From: an uncultured Clostridia bacterium
GTDB lineage: Bacteria; Bacillota; Clostridia; TANB77; CAG-508
Assembly (NCBI GenBank): GCA_947623865.1
Contig: CANQIC010000001.1
Coordinates: 1 to 64,000, forward strand
Direction of reading: 5' to 3'
DNA length: 64,000 nucleotides
Numbering within the stretch: the stretch's first letter is position 1; each line of letters opens with the position of its first letter. Under the pieces are notes generated by a model. The model was not told the DNA's origin and searched no databases. It worked only from the letters and a program-made list of their open reading frames with translations. This document shows, in pieces, positions 8,797 through 16,674 of the stretch. Made by a program: the position numbers and the translations under genes.

Positions 8797-8848
8797 ATAA
8801 TCCCCCTCAAATAGCTACAATTACTATTTCATTTATTACAAAATAAAT

Positions 8849-8870
8849 TAGAGTGTATGATTACACTCTA
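8849..8870. promoter_or_regulatory. Inverted repeat in murA leader
   Basis: TAGAGTGTA (8849-8857) and TACACTCTA (8862-8870) form a perfect 9-bp stem with a 4-nt loop between the murA promoter and start. It could be an RNA hairpin or an operator; the sequence does not decide. Confidence 0.5.
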
Positions 8871-8880
8871 GTTTATAAAA

Positions 8881-8909
8881 ATATTATCATAAAATTATAG
8901 GGTTTTCAA
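8881..8909 (-). promoter_or_regulatory. Sigma-A promoter for murA-walJ
   Basis: On the minus strand: TTGAAA, 17-nt spacer, TAATAT, about 85 bases before murA. Confidence 0.6.
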
Positions 8910-9015
8910 TGCCTTAAAATGTTTTTTTATTGATTATATTTGTGAAGACTTATATTATCAATAAAAGAGTAAATTTTCAATTATGCAATAGTAAAAAGAT
9001 TGAAAATATTTTTGT

Positions 9016-9660
9016 CTATGATTGTGCTAATTTTATTCCAATATTTTGGAACATTTCTACGATTTTAAATTTAAAATTTACATCATTACTGTTTTCAGAT
9101 AACAATTGATATTCTTCTTCTGAAAGATTTTCTTTTATAACTTCTTTAGATTCCTCAGGTACTATTCCACTTGTTACATCAACAAAGCATAATGGAGGAA
9201 ACATTACGCACCACCAATTTTGCCCTTTAGCTTCACCAATTTCTATTTTTAATGCATCATAAAAACCTGCAGGGAAAGAAATATCTCCATATGTTTTTGT
9301 AGGAAATGCAAAATTTCCTATATTTAATTTTACTGAATAATCATATCCATTTTCATGTATCGTTTTTTCAGCTATTTTTTGAATTTTATCTATATTTTTA
9401 TTTGCTAATCTAATTACATCTTCTTTAGAGTTTAAATTGCTGGATATACTATTTATATACTCTAATACTTTATCTCTTACAATATATTTTAAATTTTGAT
9501 CTTCTTCAGAATCACTATTTGCAATAACATGAAGCCTAAATACGCTATTTTGTATATTTGTAGATACTGCATTAACATATGAAAAAGCACATATAAAAGT
9601 ATAAATAAGTAATAATATTAGCAATAATATTAAAAGTTTAAATTTTGAAAAAAATTTCAT
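9016..9660 (-). CDS. spoIIR: Stage II sporulation protein R
   Basis: SpoIIR is the secreted forespore signal that activates SpoIIGA to process pro-sigma-E. It is 214 aa with an N-terminal signal/anchor segment (about residues 8-32). Family landmarks are FRLHVIANSDSEEDQNLKY near residue 42, VRDKVLEYI, GDISFPAGFYDALKIEIGEA near 125, and NWWCVMFPPLCFVD near 148. Start ATG 9660 is preceded by GGAGGGG. A forespore sigma-F promoter is expected, but I see only a weak candidate upstream. Confidence 0.93.
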   Translation of the reverse strand: MKFFSKFKLLILLLILLLIYTFICAFSYVNAVSTNIQNSVFRLHVIANSDSEEDQNLKYIVRDKVLEYINSISSNLNSKEDVIRLANKNIDKIQKIAEKTIHENGYDYSVKLNIGNFAFPTKTYGDISFPAGFYDALKIEIGEAKGQNWWCVMFPPLCFVDVTSGIVPEESKEVIKENLSEEEYQLLSENSNDVNFKFKIVEMFQNIGIKLAQS

Positions 9661-9801
9661 TAATACCCCTCCATTACAATTAATAGGAAATGAATTTCCA
9701 TATTAATTATAAAATTGTAAATTTATCTCTTAAAAAAAGTATTAACCAAATTTAAAAAAATATACATGAATTCATTGTCGAATTTACGTACACGATTAAT
9801 A

Positions 9802-9830
9802 TTGACACACACAAAAATAGATGGTAAAAT
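9802..9830 (+). promoter_or_regulatory. Sigma-A promoter with palindrome over the -10
   Basis: TTGACA (9802-9807), 17-nt spacer, TAAAAT (9825-9830). The palindrome GGTAAA-A-TTTACC (9823-9835) overlaps the -10 and could be a repressor site. Confidence 0.65.
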
Positions 9831-9863
9831 TTACCAGTAGAAAAACTTACGGGGGGACGGAAA

Positions 9864-10400
9864 ATGGGGGATATTAGTAGTGTAGAAAGAGTATGTGGAT
9901 TTTATGTAAGTAGTATGCATTTAATAACAATGATTCTACCATACATAAAAAATCAGACTAATAAAGATGTGAAAATTGAAACAATTCTAGAATATAATTT
10001 GAAAGAAAATGTAAGTAATGTTCTATCAAATTTAGTAATTAGTGAAAATGAAAAGGAAAATATTTTAAAAGTAAATTGGAATAGTAATAAAATACAAAAA
10101 TACACTAATATTGAAAAAAAATTGAAAAATAATTTACAAAATAATAATAAAATAAATATATTAATAACTGGAAGTAGAAAATACATTGAGGAAGCAAATA
10201 GAATAATAAATAAATTTTTAAATAAAAATGCTAATAAAACAATACAAAAAAATATAACAATAATTGATTGTTATGAAGTAACCGAATTTGATGATAATAT
10301 AAGAGAAATATTGGATTCACATGAATTAATCATAAACACTTCAGGAATTCATAAAATTGAAGATATATTTGAAGATTATGGAAAGAAAAAAGCAAATTAA
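9864..10400 (+). CDS. Conserved-looking hypothetical protein
   Basis: A 178-aa cytoplasmic protein that I do not recognise. It has no signal peptide or membrane span. The N-terminus (SVERVCGFYVSSMHLITMIL) is the least AT-driven part. A basic, Lys/Asn-rich middle (residues 70-100) is followed by an alpha/beta segment (NILITGSRKYIEEANRIINKFL) and an acidic C-terminus (IDCYEVTEFDDNIREILDSHELIINTSG). The start follows GGGGGGACGGA. It has its own consensus promoter with an overlapping palindrome and a terminator after it, so it is a single-gene unit. No function is proposed. Confidence 0.65.
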   Translation: MGDISSVERVCGFYVSSMHLITMILPYIKNQTNKDVKIETILEYNLKENVSNVLSNLVISENEKENILKVNWNSNKIQKYTNIEKKLKNNLQNNNKINILITGSRKYIEEANRIINKFLNKNANKTIQKNITIIDCYEVTEFDDNIREILDSHELIINTSGIHKIEDIFEDYGKKKAN

Positions 10401-10428
10401 AAGAGAGCCATAAAGGCTTTCTTTTTAT
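10401..10428 (+). terminator. Terminator after the 9864 gene
   Basis: AAGAGAGCC pairs with GGCTTTCTT (10415-10423) around a 5-nt loop, followed by T-rich sequence. Confidence 0.7.
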
Positions 10429-10517
10429 ATAAATTACTAAACAATATACTCTATTGACTAAAGTTATAAATTGATATAATATAACAAATGAAAACATATA
10501 GAAAGGGGGATAATATT

Positions 10518-11767
10518 TTGGAAAATAAATATGAAAAAGCAAAGAGTATATTAGAACAATATAATCAGACACATTTATTATCACAATATGAAAAGTTAGA
10601 TAACCAAAAAAAAGAACATTTATTAAACCAAATTATTACTATAGATTTTAATCAAGTAAATAAATTATACAAACAAACTAAAACAGAAATAAAATTAGGT
10701 GCAGATAAAATAGAGCCTATTTCATATATAGAAAAAGAGAAATTATCAGAAGAAGAAAAAGAAAAATATTCTAATTTAGGTGCAAATGAGATAAAATCAG
10801 GGAAATTAGCTGTTGTTACAATGGCAGGACGGACAAGGAACAAGACTTCGGACATAATGGACCAAAAGGAACATATATATTAGATATAAAACCAAATCCA
10901 AAGTCTTTATTTGAGATATTATGTGATAATTTAAAAGAAGCAAAAAATAAATATAATGTAATAGTACCATGGTATATAATGACAAGTAGAGAGAATAATA
11001 ATCAAACAGTAGAATTTTTTGAGAAAAATAATTACTTTAATTATCCAAAAGATGCAATAAAATTTTTCATTCAGGGAGAACTTCCAATGGTAGATACAAA
11101 AGGAAAAATTCTTTTAACTGAAGAGGGAATAATTAAAGAAGCAGCAGATGGACATGGTGGAATTTTTGAAGCAATGTTTAAAAATGATATTGTAAAAGAC
11201 ATGAAAAAGAAAGGTACAGAATGGATTTTTATTGGACCTATTGATAATCCACTCGCAAAAATGGTAGATGAAGTATTAATTGGATTATCAAAGGAAAAAC
11301 AAGTCTTGGAAGCAGGAAAATCTTTGGTAAAAGCAAATCCTGAAGAAAAAGTAGGAGTATTTTGCAAGAAGAATGGAAAGCCAAGTGTAATAGAATATAC
11401 AGAAATAACAGAAGAAATGGCACACGAAGTAGATAGTAATAATAATTTAATATATGGAGAATCTCATATAAATTGTAATATGTTTAATATTAAAGGGTTA
11501 GAAATTATAGGAAATCAAAAACTTCCATATCATAGTGCATTTAAAAAAGCAACGTATTTAGATAAAGAGGGAAATATTATAAAACCAGATGAGCCAAATG
11601 CATATAAATTTGAAAGTTTTATATTTGATGCATTTAATAAATTAGATGATATGTTAATTTTAAGAGTAAAAAGAGAAGAAGAATTTGCACCTGTTAAAAA
11701 TAAAAAAGGTATAGACAGTGCAGATACAGCAGCAGAATTGTATAATAATTTTCACAATAAAAATTAA
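10518..11767 (+). CDS. UDP-sugar pyrophosphorylase (eukaryote-like UDPGP family), two +1 frameshifts at CGG
   Basis: The enzyme couples UTP with a sugar 1-phosphate, either GlcNAc-1-P or glucose-1-P. The corrected length is 415 aa. Start TTG 10518 lies 8 bases after AAAGGGGG; an ATG at 10488 precedes that site. The nucleotide-binding signature is broken twice. Frame 0 reads GGA CGG at 10827-10832, and after a shift there the new frame reads CTT CGG at 10846-10851. Skipping both C10830 and C10849 gives VVTMAGGQGTRLGHNGPKGT, the exact UDPGP motif. Downstream are WYIMTSRENN, GHGGIFEAM, PEEKVGVF, EYTEI and the uridine-binding GESHINCNMFN region. It lies just before a phosphohexomutase gene, which supplies the sugar 1-phosphate. 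Confidence 0.9.
10830..10833 (+). other. First CGG-A +1 frameshift site in UDPGP gene
   Basis: GGA CGG A: skipping C10830 reads GGA, the second Gly of the AGGQGTRLG signature. Confidence 0.88.
10849..10852 (+). other. Second CGG-A +1 frameshift site in UDPGP gene, 19 bases later
   Basis: In the frame set by the first shift, CTT CGG A: skipping C10849 reads GGA, the last Gly of AGGQGTRLG. Confidence 0.88.
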
Positions 11768-11820
11768 ACAAACAACAATTTATATAATTAGATCTATATA
11801 AAATGAAAGGAATAAAAAAC

Positions 11821-13551
11821 ATGGAATATTTAAAAAAATATGAAGAATGGTTGGAGAGTAATGAAATTGATGAAAATACAAAAGAAGCTTTAAGAAAAAT
11901 AAAAGGAAATAATGAAGAAATAAAAGATAGCTTTTATAAAGAATTAGAATTTGGAACAGCAGGACTACGTGGAATTGTAGGACCAGGTACTAATAGGATG
12001 AATAAATATACGGTTGGAAAAGCAACACAAGGTCTAGCAAATTATATTATCAAAAATAATGGCCAAGAAAAAGGAGTTGCAATCGCATATGATTCAAGAA
12101 ACATGTCTAAAGAATTTAGCAAACTTGCTTGTTTAATATTAAATGCTAATGGAATAAAAACATATAGATTTGAATCTCTAAGACCTACACCAGAATTATC
12201 ATTTGCAGTAAGAAATTTAAATTGTATTTCTGGAATAGTAATTACTGCAAGTCATAATCCACCAAAATATAATGGGTATAAGGTTTATTGGGAAGATGGA
12301 GCACAAATATCTTATCCAATAGATGAAGAAATAACAAAAGAAGTAAATAATATAAGTAGATATTCAGAAATAAAACAAATTACAGAAGAGGAGGCAATAG
12401 AAAAAGGACTATATAATGTAATTGGAGAAGAAATAGATAATAAATATATAGAATATTTAAAAACAATTTCATTAAATCCGGAAATTATAAAAAGACAAGC
12501 AAAAAATATAAAAATTGTTTATACACCACTTCATGGAACAGGTAAAAAATTAGCCACAAGAATTTTAGAAGAATTAGGATTTTGTAATGTATATATAGTA
12601 AAAGAACAATCAGAACCAGATGGTAACTTTCCAACAGTATCTTATCCAAATCCAGAAGATCCAGCTTCATTTGAACTTGCATTAAAACTTGCAAAAGAAG
12701 TAGACGCAGACATTGTTATTGCAAATGATCCAGATGCAGATAGAATAGGCATTCATGTAAAGGATACTAAAACAAATGAATATATACTGTTTAATGGAAA
12801 CATGATAGGACTTACAATTGCAGAATACTTAATTAATCAAAAGAGAGAAAAGGGATTATTAGAAAAAAATACAGCATTAATAAAAACAATAGTATCTTCA
12901 AATATGACAGACAAAATATGTGAAAAAAATAATGTTGCATTATTTGAGGTTCTAACAGGATTTAAAAATATAGCAGCAAAGATAAAAGAATTTGAAGAAA
13001 AAAATACGTATAAATGTATAATGGGATACGAAGAAAGTTATGGTTGCTTAGTTGGAGATAAAGTAAGGGACAAAGATGGAATTGTAGCACTAATGTTACT
13101 TTCAGAAGCAGCAGCATTTTACAAAGAAAAAGGGCTTACATTATGGGATAATATGTTAAAAATGTATGAAACATATGGATATTACAAAGAAAATCAAGTA
13201 TCTGTAGTTTTAGAAGGTGCAGATGGTGCTGAAAAAATAAAAAATATAATGGAAAAAGTAAGAAATAATCCACCAAAACAAATAGAAAAGTATAAAGTAT
13301 TAAAATTTAGAGATTATTTAAATGGAACAATAATTGATATGAAATCAGGAAAAATTTACCATCAAAACTTACCAAAATCAAATGTACTATACTTTGAATT
13401 AGAAAATGATTTTTGGTGTTGTGTCAGACCTTCTGGAACAGAACCTAAAATAAAATTTTATATGGGAGTAAAAGGGAACAGTCTAGAAAATGCAAATATC
13501 CTTGTAGAAGAACTAACTGAAGGAATGAAAGAATTAATGAAAACGAATTAA
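11821..13551 (+). CDS. Phosphoglucomutase / phosphomannomutase (alpha-D-phosphohexomutase)
   Basis: It interconverts sugar 6- and 1-phosphates and is 576 aa from ATG 11821 (site GAAAGGA). The family's four signature regions are present: FGTAGLRGIVGPG near residue 43, the phosphoserine loop TASHNPPKYNGYK near 142, the metal-binding DPDADRIG near 300, and the phosphate-binding RPSGTEPKIKFY near 539. The length and N-terminus match the PgcA-type of Firmicutes, which makes glucose-1-P for UDP-glucose. It follows the UDP-sugar pyrophosphorylase by about 50 bases, so together they probably supply a UDP-sugar for wall polymers or glycolipid. Confidence 0.92.
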   Translation: MEYLKKYEEWLESNEIDENTKEALRKIKGNNEEIKDSFYKELEFGTAGLRGIVGPGTNRMNKYTVGKATQGLANYIIKNNGQEKGVAIAYDSRNMSKEFSKLACLILNANGIKTYRFESLRPTPELSFAVRNLNCISGIVITASHNPPKYNGYKVYWEDGAQISYPIDEEITKEVNNISRYSEIKQITEEEAIEKGLYNVIGEEIDNKYIEYLKTISLNPEIIKRQAKNIKIVYTPLHGTGKKLATRILEELGFCNVYIVKEQSEPDGNFPTVSYPNPEDPASFELALKLAKEVDADIVIANDPDADRIGIHVKDTKTNEYILFNGNMIGLTIAEYLINQKREKGLLEKNTALIKTIVSSNMTDKICEKNNVALFEVLTGFKNIAAKIKEFEEKNTYKCIMGYEESYGCLVGDKVRDKDGIVALMLLSEAAAFYKEKGLTLWDNMLKMYETYGYYKENQVSVVLEGADGAEKIKNIMEKVRNNPPKQIEKYKVLKFRDYLNGTIIDMKSGKIYHQNLPKSNVLYFELENDFWCCVRPSGTEPKIKFYMGVKGNSLENANILVEELTEGMKELMKTN

Positions 13552-13563
13552 ACCAAAACTATG

Positions 13564-13592
13564 TTGACATAAAACCACAAAGATGATAAAAT
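13564..13592 (+). promoter_or_regulatory. First of two tandem sigma-A promoters
   Basis: TTGACA (13564-13569), 17-nt spacer, TAAAAT (13587-13592). It points toward the structured RNA at 13.7 kb. Confidence 0.7.
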
Positions 13593-13634
13593 ATTAATAT
13601 GATTTACAATAGTTGTAAAAAATATAAAAAAGTA

Positions 13635-13663
13635 TTGACTATTTACAAAATTTGTAATATATT
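13635..13663 (+). promoter_or_regulatory. Second tandem sigma-A promoter
   Basis: TTGACT (13635-13640), 17-nt spacer, TATATT (13658-13663); a transcript would start near 13670. Confidence 0.72.
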
Positions 13664-13670
13664 TCATACA

Positions 13671-13838
13671 CGTAGAGAATATTTTTTATAATTATGCGTA
13701 CAATTTAAATATGGTTATTTGAGGATAGTAAGGCAGCTATCGCGCCAGAGATGGTCTTAAAAGAGATGTAGGGTACGCCGTCCTACCATGTAACCAATGC
13801 TTAAAAGAGGTACTTTTAAGTGCCTCTTTTAATTTCTA
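13671..13838 (+). ncRNA. Structured non-coding RNA of unassigned class
   Basis: An island richer in G and C, without an ORF, lies between two promoters and a terminator. Closing stem GGTTA (13713-13717) pairs with TAACC (13791-13795). Inside are hairpin GATAG/CTATC (13724-13741, loop TAAGGCAG) and hairpin GTAGG/CCTAC (13768-13786, loop GTACGCCGT). The two loops carry GGC and GCC and could kiss. The terminator is TTAAAAGAGG (13801-13810) with CCTCTTTTAA (13823-13832). The next gene is convergent, so this is not a riboswitch in front of a gene. Length is about 165 nt. I cannot assign it to a named family. Confidence 0.65.
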
Positions 13839-13848
13839 AAAGATTAAA

Positions 13849-14256
13849 TTATCCAAACGGTATAAATTTTCCTATTCTTATATTATGTTCTAATTTGTCT
13901 TCAGTTATAGGAAATATAGTTCTAAAAAGTAGCCCATTATTTCCTTTCACTATTTTAATCCCAACCAAAGAAATTTCATTAAGTCTCTTTATATATTGAA
14001 TGTTACCATTTTGATGAATACCTACGTAGTCAGGAGAGTTTAGAATTAATGGAATAGATTTAATTGCTTGGTAATAGTTAGCAGCACAAGAATATTCATT
14101 TTTATGTTTTTGGCAATGTTCTTCTATTCTATTAGACCATATATTTATATTTTGAGGTTTCAAATCTAAACGCAAGATTTCAATAACTTCTTTACTTAAT
14201 TCTCCAATTTTAATATTTTTACTTTTATTAAACTTTTGTAAATCTAATTCTTGCAA
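13849..14256 (-). CDS. Small protein resembling PBECR / BECR-fold RNase-like domains
   Basis: A 135-aa protein without a signal or membrane span. The C-terminal half has the pattern PDYVGIHQNGNIQYIKRL, then VGIKIVKGNNGLLFRTIFPIT and a closing GKF. It resembles the phage-linked Barnase-EndoU-ColicinE5/D-RelE-like (PBECR) nuclease domains, with His near residue 80 and Arg near 113 as possible catalytic residues. The N-terminal half has a helical stretch (LDLQKFNKSKNIKIGELSKE). No antitoxin gene is adjacent. The assignment is tentative and by pattern only; it may be a stand-alone toxin-like RNase or an unrelated protein. Confidence 0.5.
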   Translation of the reverse strand: MQELDLQKFNKSKNIKIGELSKEVIEILRLDLKPQNINIWSNRIEEHCQKHKNEYSCAANYYQAIKSIPLILNSPDYVGIHQNGNIQYIKRLNEISLVGIKIVKGNNGLLFRTIFPITEDKLEHNIRIGKFIPFG

Positions 14257-14342
14257 AATAAAATCTCCTTTATAATAATATAAAAATTATACATAAAAGA
14301 GATAAAACATACAATAATAATTGTAAAAAAATTCCAAAAAAA

Positions 14343-15054
14343 TCATTTGTTCCATCCTTTTATATTTCCTCTTTTTATAGCACCATAAATATTTGCTTTT
14401 ACATTAGGGATTTCTTTCTGAAATTCCCATATTAGCTTTTTCATGTTTTCCCTTTTTGAGACTCCGATCCATTGGGCAACATTTTGGCATAACTTCTATG
14501 TTGTTTTTCTTTATAAATGTTTTTATACTTTTTTCAGGAGCATAAATAAGAGGTCTTATTAGAGTTATTTTCGATCTATCCATATAAGAAGTTGGAGCAA
14601 ATGTATTGATATTTCCACCATACAATAAATTTAAGAAAAAAGTTTCTAAAACATCATCTTCATTATGACCCAATGCAATTTTGTTACATTTTTCTCTAAT
14701 TGCCGTGCTATTTAATATACCTCTTCTTAAATTGGCACATAAAGAACAAGGATTTTTTTCTTTTCTAATATCAAATACAATTTCTTTTATGTGACTTTTT
14801 TCTTCTATATATTGAACTCCAATATTTTCACAAGTTTTTTTAAGGAATTCGCTATTAAAAAATTCAAAGCCAGGATTAACGCTTATTGCAATAATTTCAA
14901 ATTTTTTATCATAAAATCTTTGTAAACTCTTAAGTCCCATAAGAAGGGTAATAGAATCTTTTCCACCAGAAAGACCAACAGCTATTTTGTCACCGTCTTT
15001 TATCATATTATAATCATCTACAGCTTTTCTAATATAACTTAAAATTCTTTGCAT
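14343..15054 (-). CDS. TtcA-like PP-loop tRNA thiolation enzyme, +1 frameshift at CGG
   Basis: An ATP-dependent PP-loop enzyme of the TtcA family (2-thiocytidine-32 in tRNA), 236 aa after correction. The start is ATG 15054 behind AGGAGG. The PP-loop SGGKDSITLL is near residue 33, a CxxC pair is in PCSLCANLRRG near 108, and GHNEDDVLETF near 130. Near the end, frame 0 reads GAT CGG. Skipping the C (complement of position 14466) gives CCPMDGVSKRENMKKLI and a normal C-terminus ending IKRGNIKGWNK. Frame 0 instead ends early, with an unrelated tail, at 14404. A longer upstream extension of this frame runs through the tRNA and is spurious. Confidence 0.88.
14463..14466 (-). other. In-frame CGG-A +1 frameshift site in ttcA-like gene
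   Basis: On the minus strand GAT CGG A: skipping the C opposite G14466 reads GGA in the conserved Cys-Pro-x-Asp-Gly segment. Confidence 0.85.
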
Positions 15055-15065
15055 AAACTCCCTCC

Positions 15066-15100
15066 TGAGAAAAAAGGGGTTTATTCCCCTTTTTTTCTCA
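15066..15100 (-). promoter_or_regulatory. Terminator-like hairpin in the ttcA-like leader
   Basis: A near-perfect palindrome (TGAGAAAAAAGGGG / CCCC, T run, CTCA) lies directly before the AGGAGG site of the minus-strand gene. On that strand it reads GGGG-AATAAA-CCCC then TTTTTT, a terminator shape, so it may attenuate the gene. Confidence 0.5.
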
Positions 15101-15125
15101 ATAATTATAATATATGATATGCTTC

Positions 15126-15154
15126 TTGTCAAAGCTATTAAACTAGTGTATAAT
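15126..15154 (+). promoter_or_regulatory. Promoter of tRNA-Arg
   Basis: TTGTCA (15126-15131), 17-nt spacer, TATAAT (15149-15154), with the tRNA starting 12 bases later. Confidence 0.8.
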
Positions 15155-15165
15155 ATAATAAGTAT

Positions 15166-15242
15166 GCACTTATAGCTCAGTAGGATAGAGTGCTCCCCTC
15201 CTAAGGGAGAGGCCGCTGGTTCGAATCCAGCTAAGTGCACCA
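15166..15242 (+). tRNA. tRNA-Arg(CCU)
   Basis: A complete cloverleaf: acceptor GCACTTA/TAAGTGC, D arm GCTC/GAGT, anticodon stem CTCCC/GGGAG with loop CTCCTAA (anticodon CCT), T arm GCTGG-TTCGAAT-CCAGC, and encoded CCA. It reads the arginine codon AGG. This matters here because AGG has its own tRNA, while CGG appears not to be used as arginine in the window. Confidence 0.95.
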
Positions 15243-15300
15243 AACTAAAAAATAACTTTCAGCAATTTTTTAGAGTTAAGAGTAAGAGTGAAAAGTGAAA

Positions 15301-15768
15301 ATGTTAGAAAAAAAATTATTTATGAGAGAAGCTTTAAAAGAGGCAAAAAAAGCATATAAAAAGGAAGAAATACCTGTAGGAGCAATTATTGTTAAAGACG
15401 GAGAAATAATTGCAAAAGCTCATAATTTGAAGGAATCAAAGCACAGTAGTATTTCTCATGCAGAAATATTGGCAATTGCAAAAGCTAATAAAAAGTTAAA
15501 TGCGTGGAGATTAGAAAATTGCGAAATGTATATAACTTTAGAACCATGTATGATGTGTATGGGAGCAATTATCAATTCTAGGATAAAAAAAATACATATA
15601 GGAGCATTGGATCCAAAAACAGGTTCATGTGAATCTGTTATAAATATAGAAAATTATAAATTTAATCATGTAGTAGAAATAGAAACAGGAATACTAAAAG
15701 AGGAATGTGAATATATTTTAAAAGATTTTTTTAAAATGTTAAGAGCAAAGAAACGGAGGAAAAAATGA
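15301..15768 (+). CDS. tadA: tRNA-specific adenosine-34 deaminase
   Basis: TadA makes inosine-34 in tRNA-Arg(ACG), so that it reads CGU, CGC and CGA but not CGG. The zinc/catalytic motif SHAEILAI (His-Ala-Glu) is near residue 52, and PCMMCMGAI near 81. IPVGAIIVKDGEIIA is typical. ATG 15301 is preferred. About 155 aa in frame 0. The fourth-last sense codon is an in-frame CGG (15754), which is also part of the next gene's ribosome site. A +1 shift there would replace the tail RRKK by GGKNETK and end at 15778. Either tail is possible. Confidence 0.9.
   Translation: MLEKKLFMREALKEAKKAYKKEEIPVGAIIVKDGEIIAKAHNLKESKHSSISHAEILAIAKANKKLNAWRLENCEMYITLEPCMMCMGAIINSRIKKIHIGALDPKTGSCESVINIENYKFNHVVEIETGILKEECEYILKDFFKMLRAKKRRKK
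15754..15757 (+). other. In-frame CGG-A at the end of tadA (ambiguous frameshift site)
   Basis: AAA CGG A within GGAGG, the ribosome site for the next gene. A +1 shift changes only the last few residues, so homology cannot decide whether it happens. Confidence 0.4.
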
Positions 15769-16511
15769 AACGAAGTAGTTTCTCTAAAAAGAGAATTATA
15801 CATATATGTATTGTTGCATTTATATTAATAATGATGATAATAATTTCTGCACTACTTATGCTTAGATATAATGTAGAGGGAGAAAAGAATTTACCTTTTA
15901 ATTTAAAGGGAATTAATATTGTAAGTACCGCAGAATCAAATCTTACTCAAGATGAAGAAGATGTGTGGCATGCAGGAATACTACAAAAAAATGATATTTT
16001 CTTTATGATTGAAAAAAATAGTAATTATAAAAAAGAAGATGCAATTAAAAAAATAAGTTTTGAAAATTTTCAAGAAATTAAGACAAATGAAGATATGATA
16101 GTAAATATATATAGACCAACTACATCAGTAGAAACATATGATTATTCAGATGAATATAAAATACAAGATTCATTAGAATATTTGGGAGGACAATCAACTA
16201 ATACAGAAACACTTCAAATCAATAACCAAGGTGGATTAATAGGATTTAGTATAACTTCAGACAATCTAGGTGAGTATGTATTTGATGAAAATGAAAAATT
16301 ACCAAGTGATGGAAGGTTACTTGATAAAGCTGGTATAAAATCGGAAGATATAAATTTTAAAATTTCATTTGATTTAATAATAGAAACTGAATCTAATCAC
16401 AAATTTAAAGCAAATATTGTTTTAGATTTACCAAAAGGAAATATATTAGAAGAAGGAGTTGGGACTTTAGAAGATACAGAACTGGAAAATGTTATATTTA
16501 AGAGATTTTAA
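15765..16511 (+). CDS. Membrane-anchored hypothetical protein
   Basis: A 248-aa protein with a basic N-terminus, one membrane segment (about residues 11-32) and an extracytoplasmic domain. It starts inside the tadA stop (ATGA overlap) with a GGAGG site. The outer region has a predicted beta-rich pattern (EDVWHAGILQKNDIFFMIEKN, GGLIGFSITSDNLGEYVF) and an acidic tail (EEGVGTLEDTELENVIFKRF). I do not recognise the family and propose no function. Confidence 0.65.
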   Translation: MKRSSFSKKRIIHICIVAFILIMMIIISALLMLRYNVEGEKNLPFNLKGINIVSTAESNLTQDEEDVWHAGILQKNDIFFMIEKNSNYKKEDAIKKISFENFQEIKTNEDMIVNIYRPTTSVETYDYSDEYKIQDSLEYLGGQSTNTETLQINNQGGLIGFSITSDNLGEYVFDENEKLPSDGRLLDKAGIKSEDINFKISFDLIIETESNHKFKANIVLDLPKGNILEEGVGTLEDTELENVIFKRF

Positions 16512-16529
16512 ATATTAATTAATATTAAG

Positions 16530-16643
16530 ATAAATTGTAATTTATTTCATGTTCGGAAAATTCAGGACAGTCCCAAAAATCCCCAAAATCGATGATTTTT
16601 AGGGACAGTCCCTAGGATTTTCCTCTCACAAACAACAATTTAT
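16530..16643 (-). repeat. Palindromic interspersed repeat, copy 1 (reverse orientation)
   Basis: First of three copies (others at 19747-19850 and 21071-21190). The core, read on the minus strand, contains GTGAGAGGAAAATCCTAGGG, ACTGTCC, a central ATTTTTGGGGAT-like segment and TGGGACTGTCC, with AATTGTTG-like ends. GGGACTGTCC occurs on both sides of the centre, giving a foldback element typical of REP/MITE-like repeats. No transposase gene is in the window. Confidence 0.85.
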
Positions 16644-16674
16644 CAAATAACAAATTGGAAAACAATAAAAAGGC

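Noticed and set aside
9853-9866. CGG in the leader of the 9864 gene as a frameshift site
   Set aside because: It lies before the start codon in the purine-rich ribosome site and is not translated.
15055-15243. Upstream extension of the ttcA-like frame
   Set aside because: It runs through the leader hairpin and the tRNA-Arg on the other strand. The AGGAGG site and the conserved N-terminus support ATG 15054.
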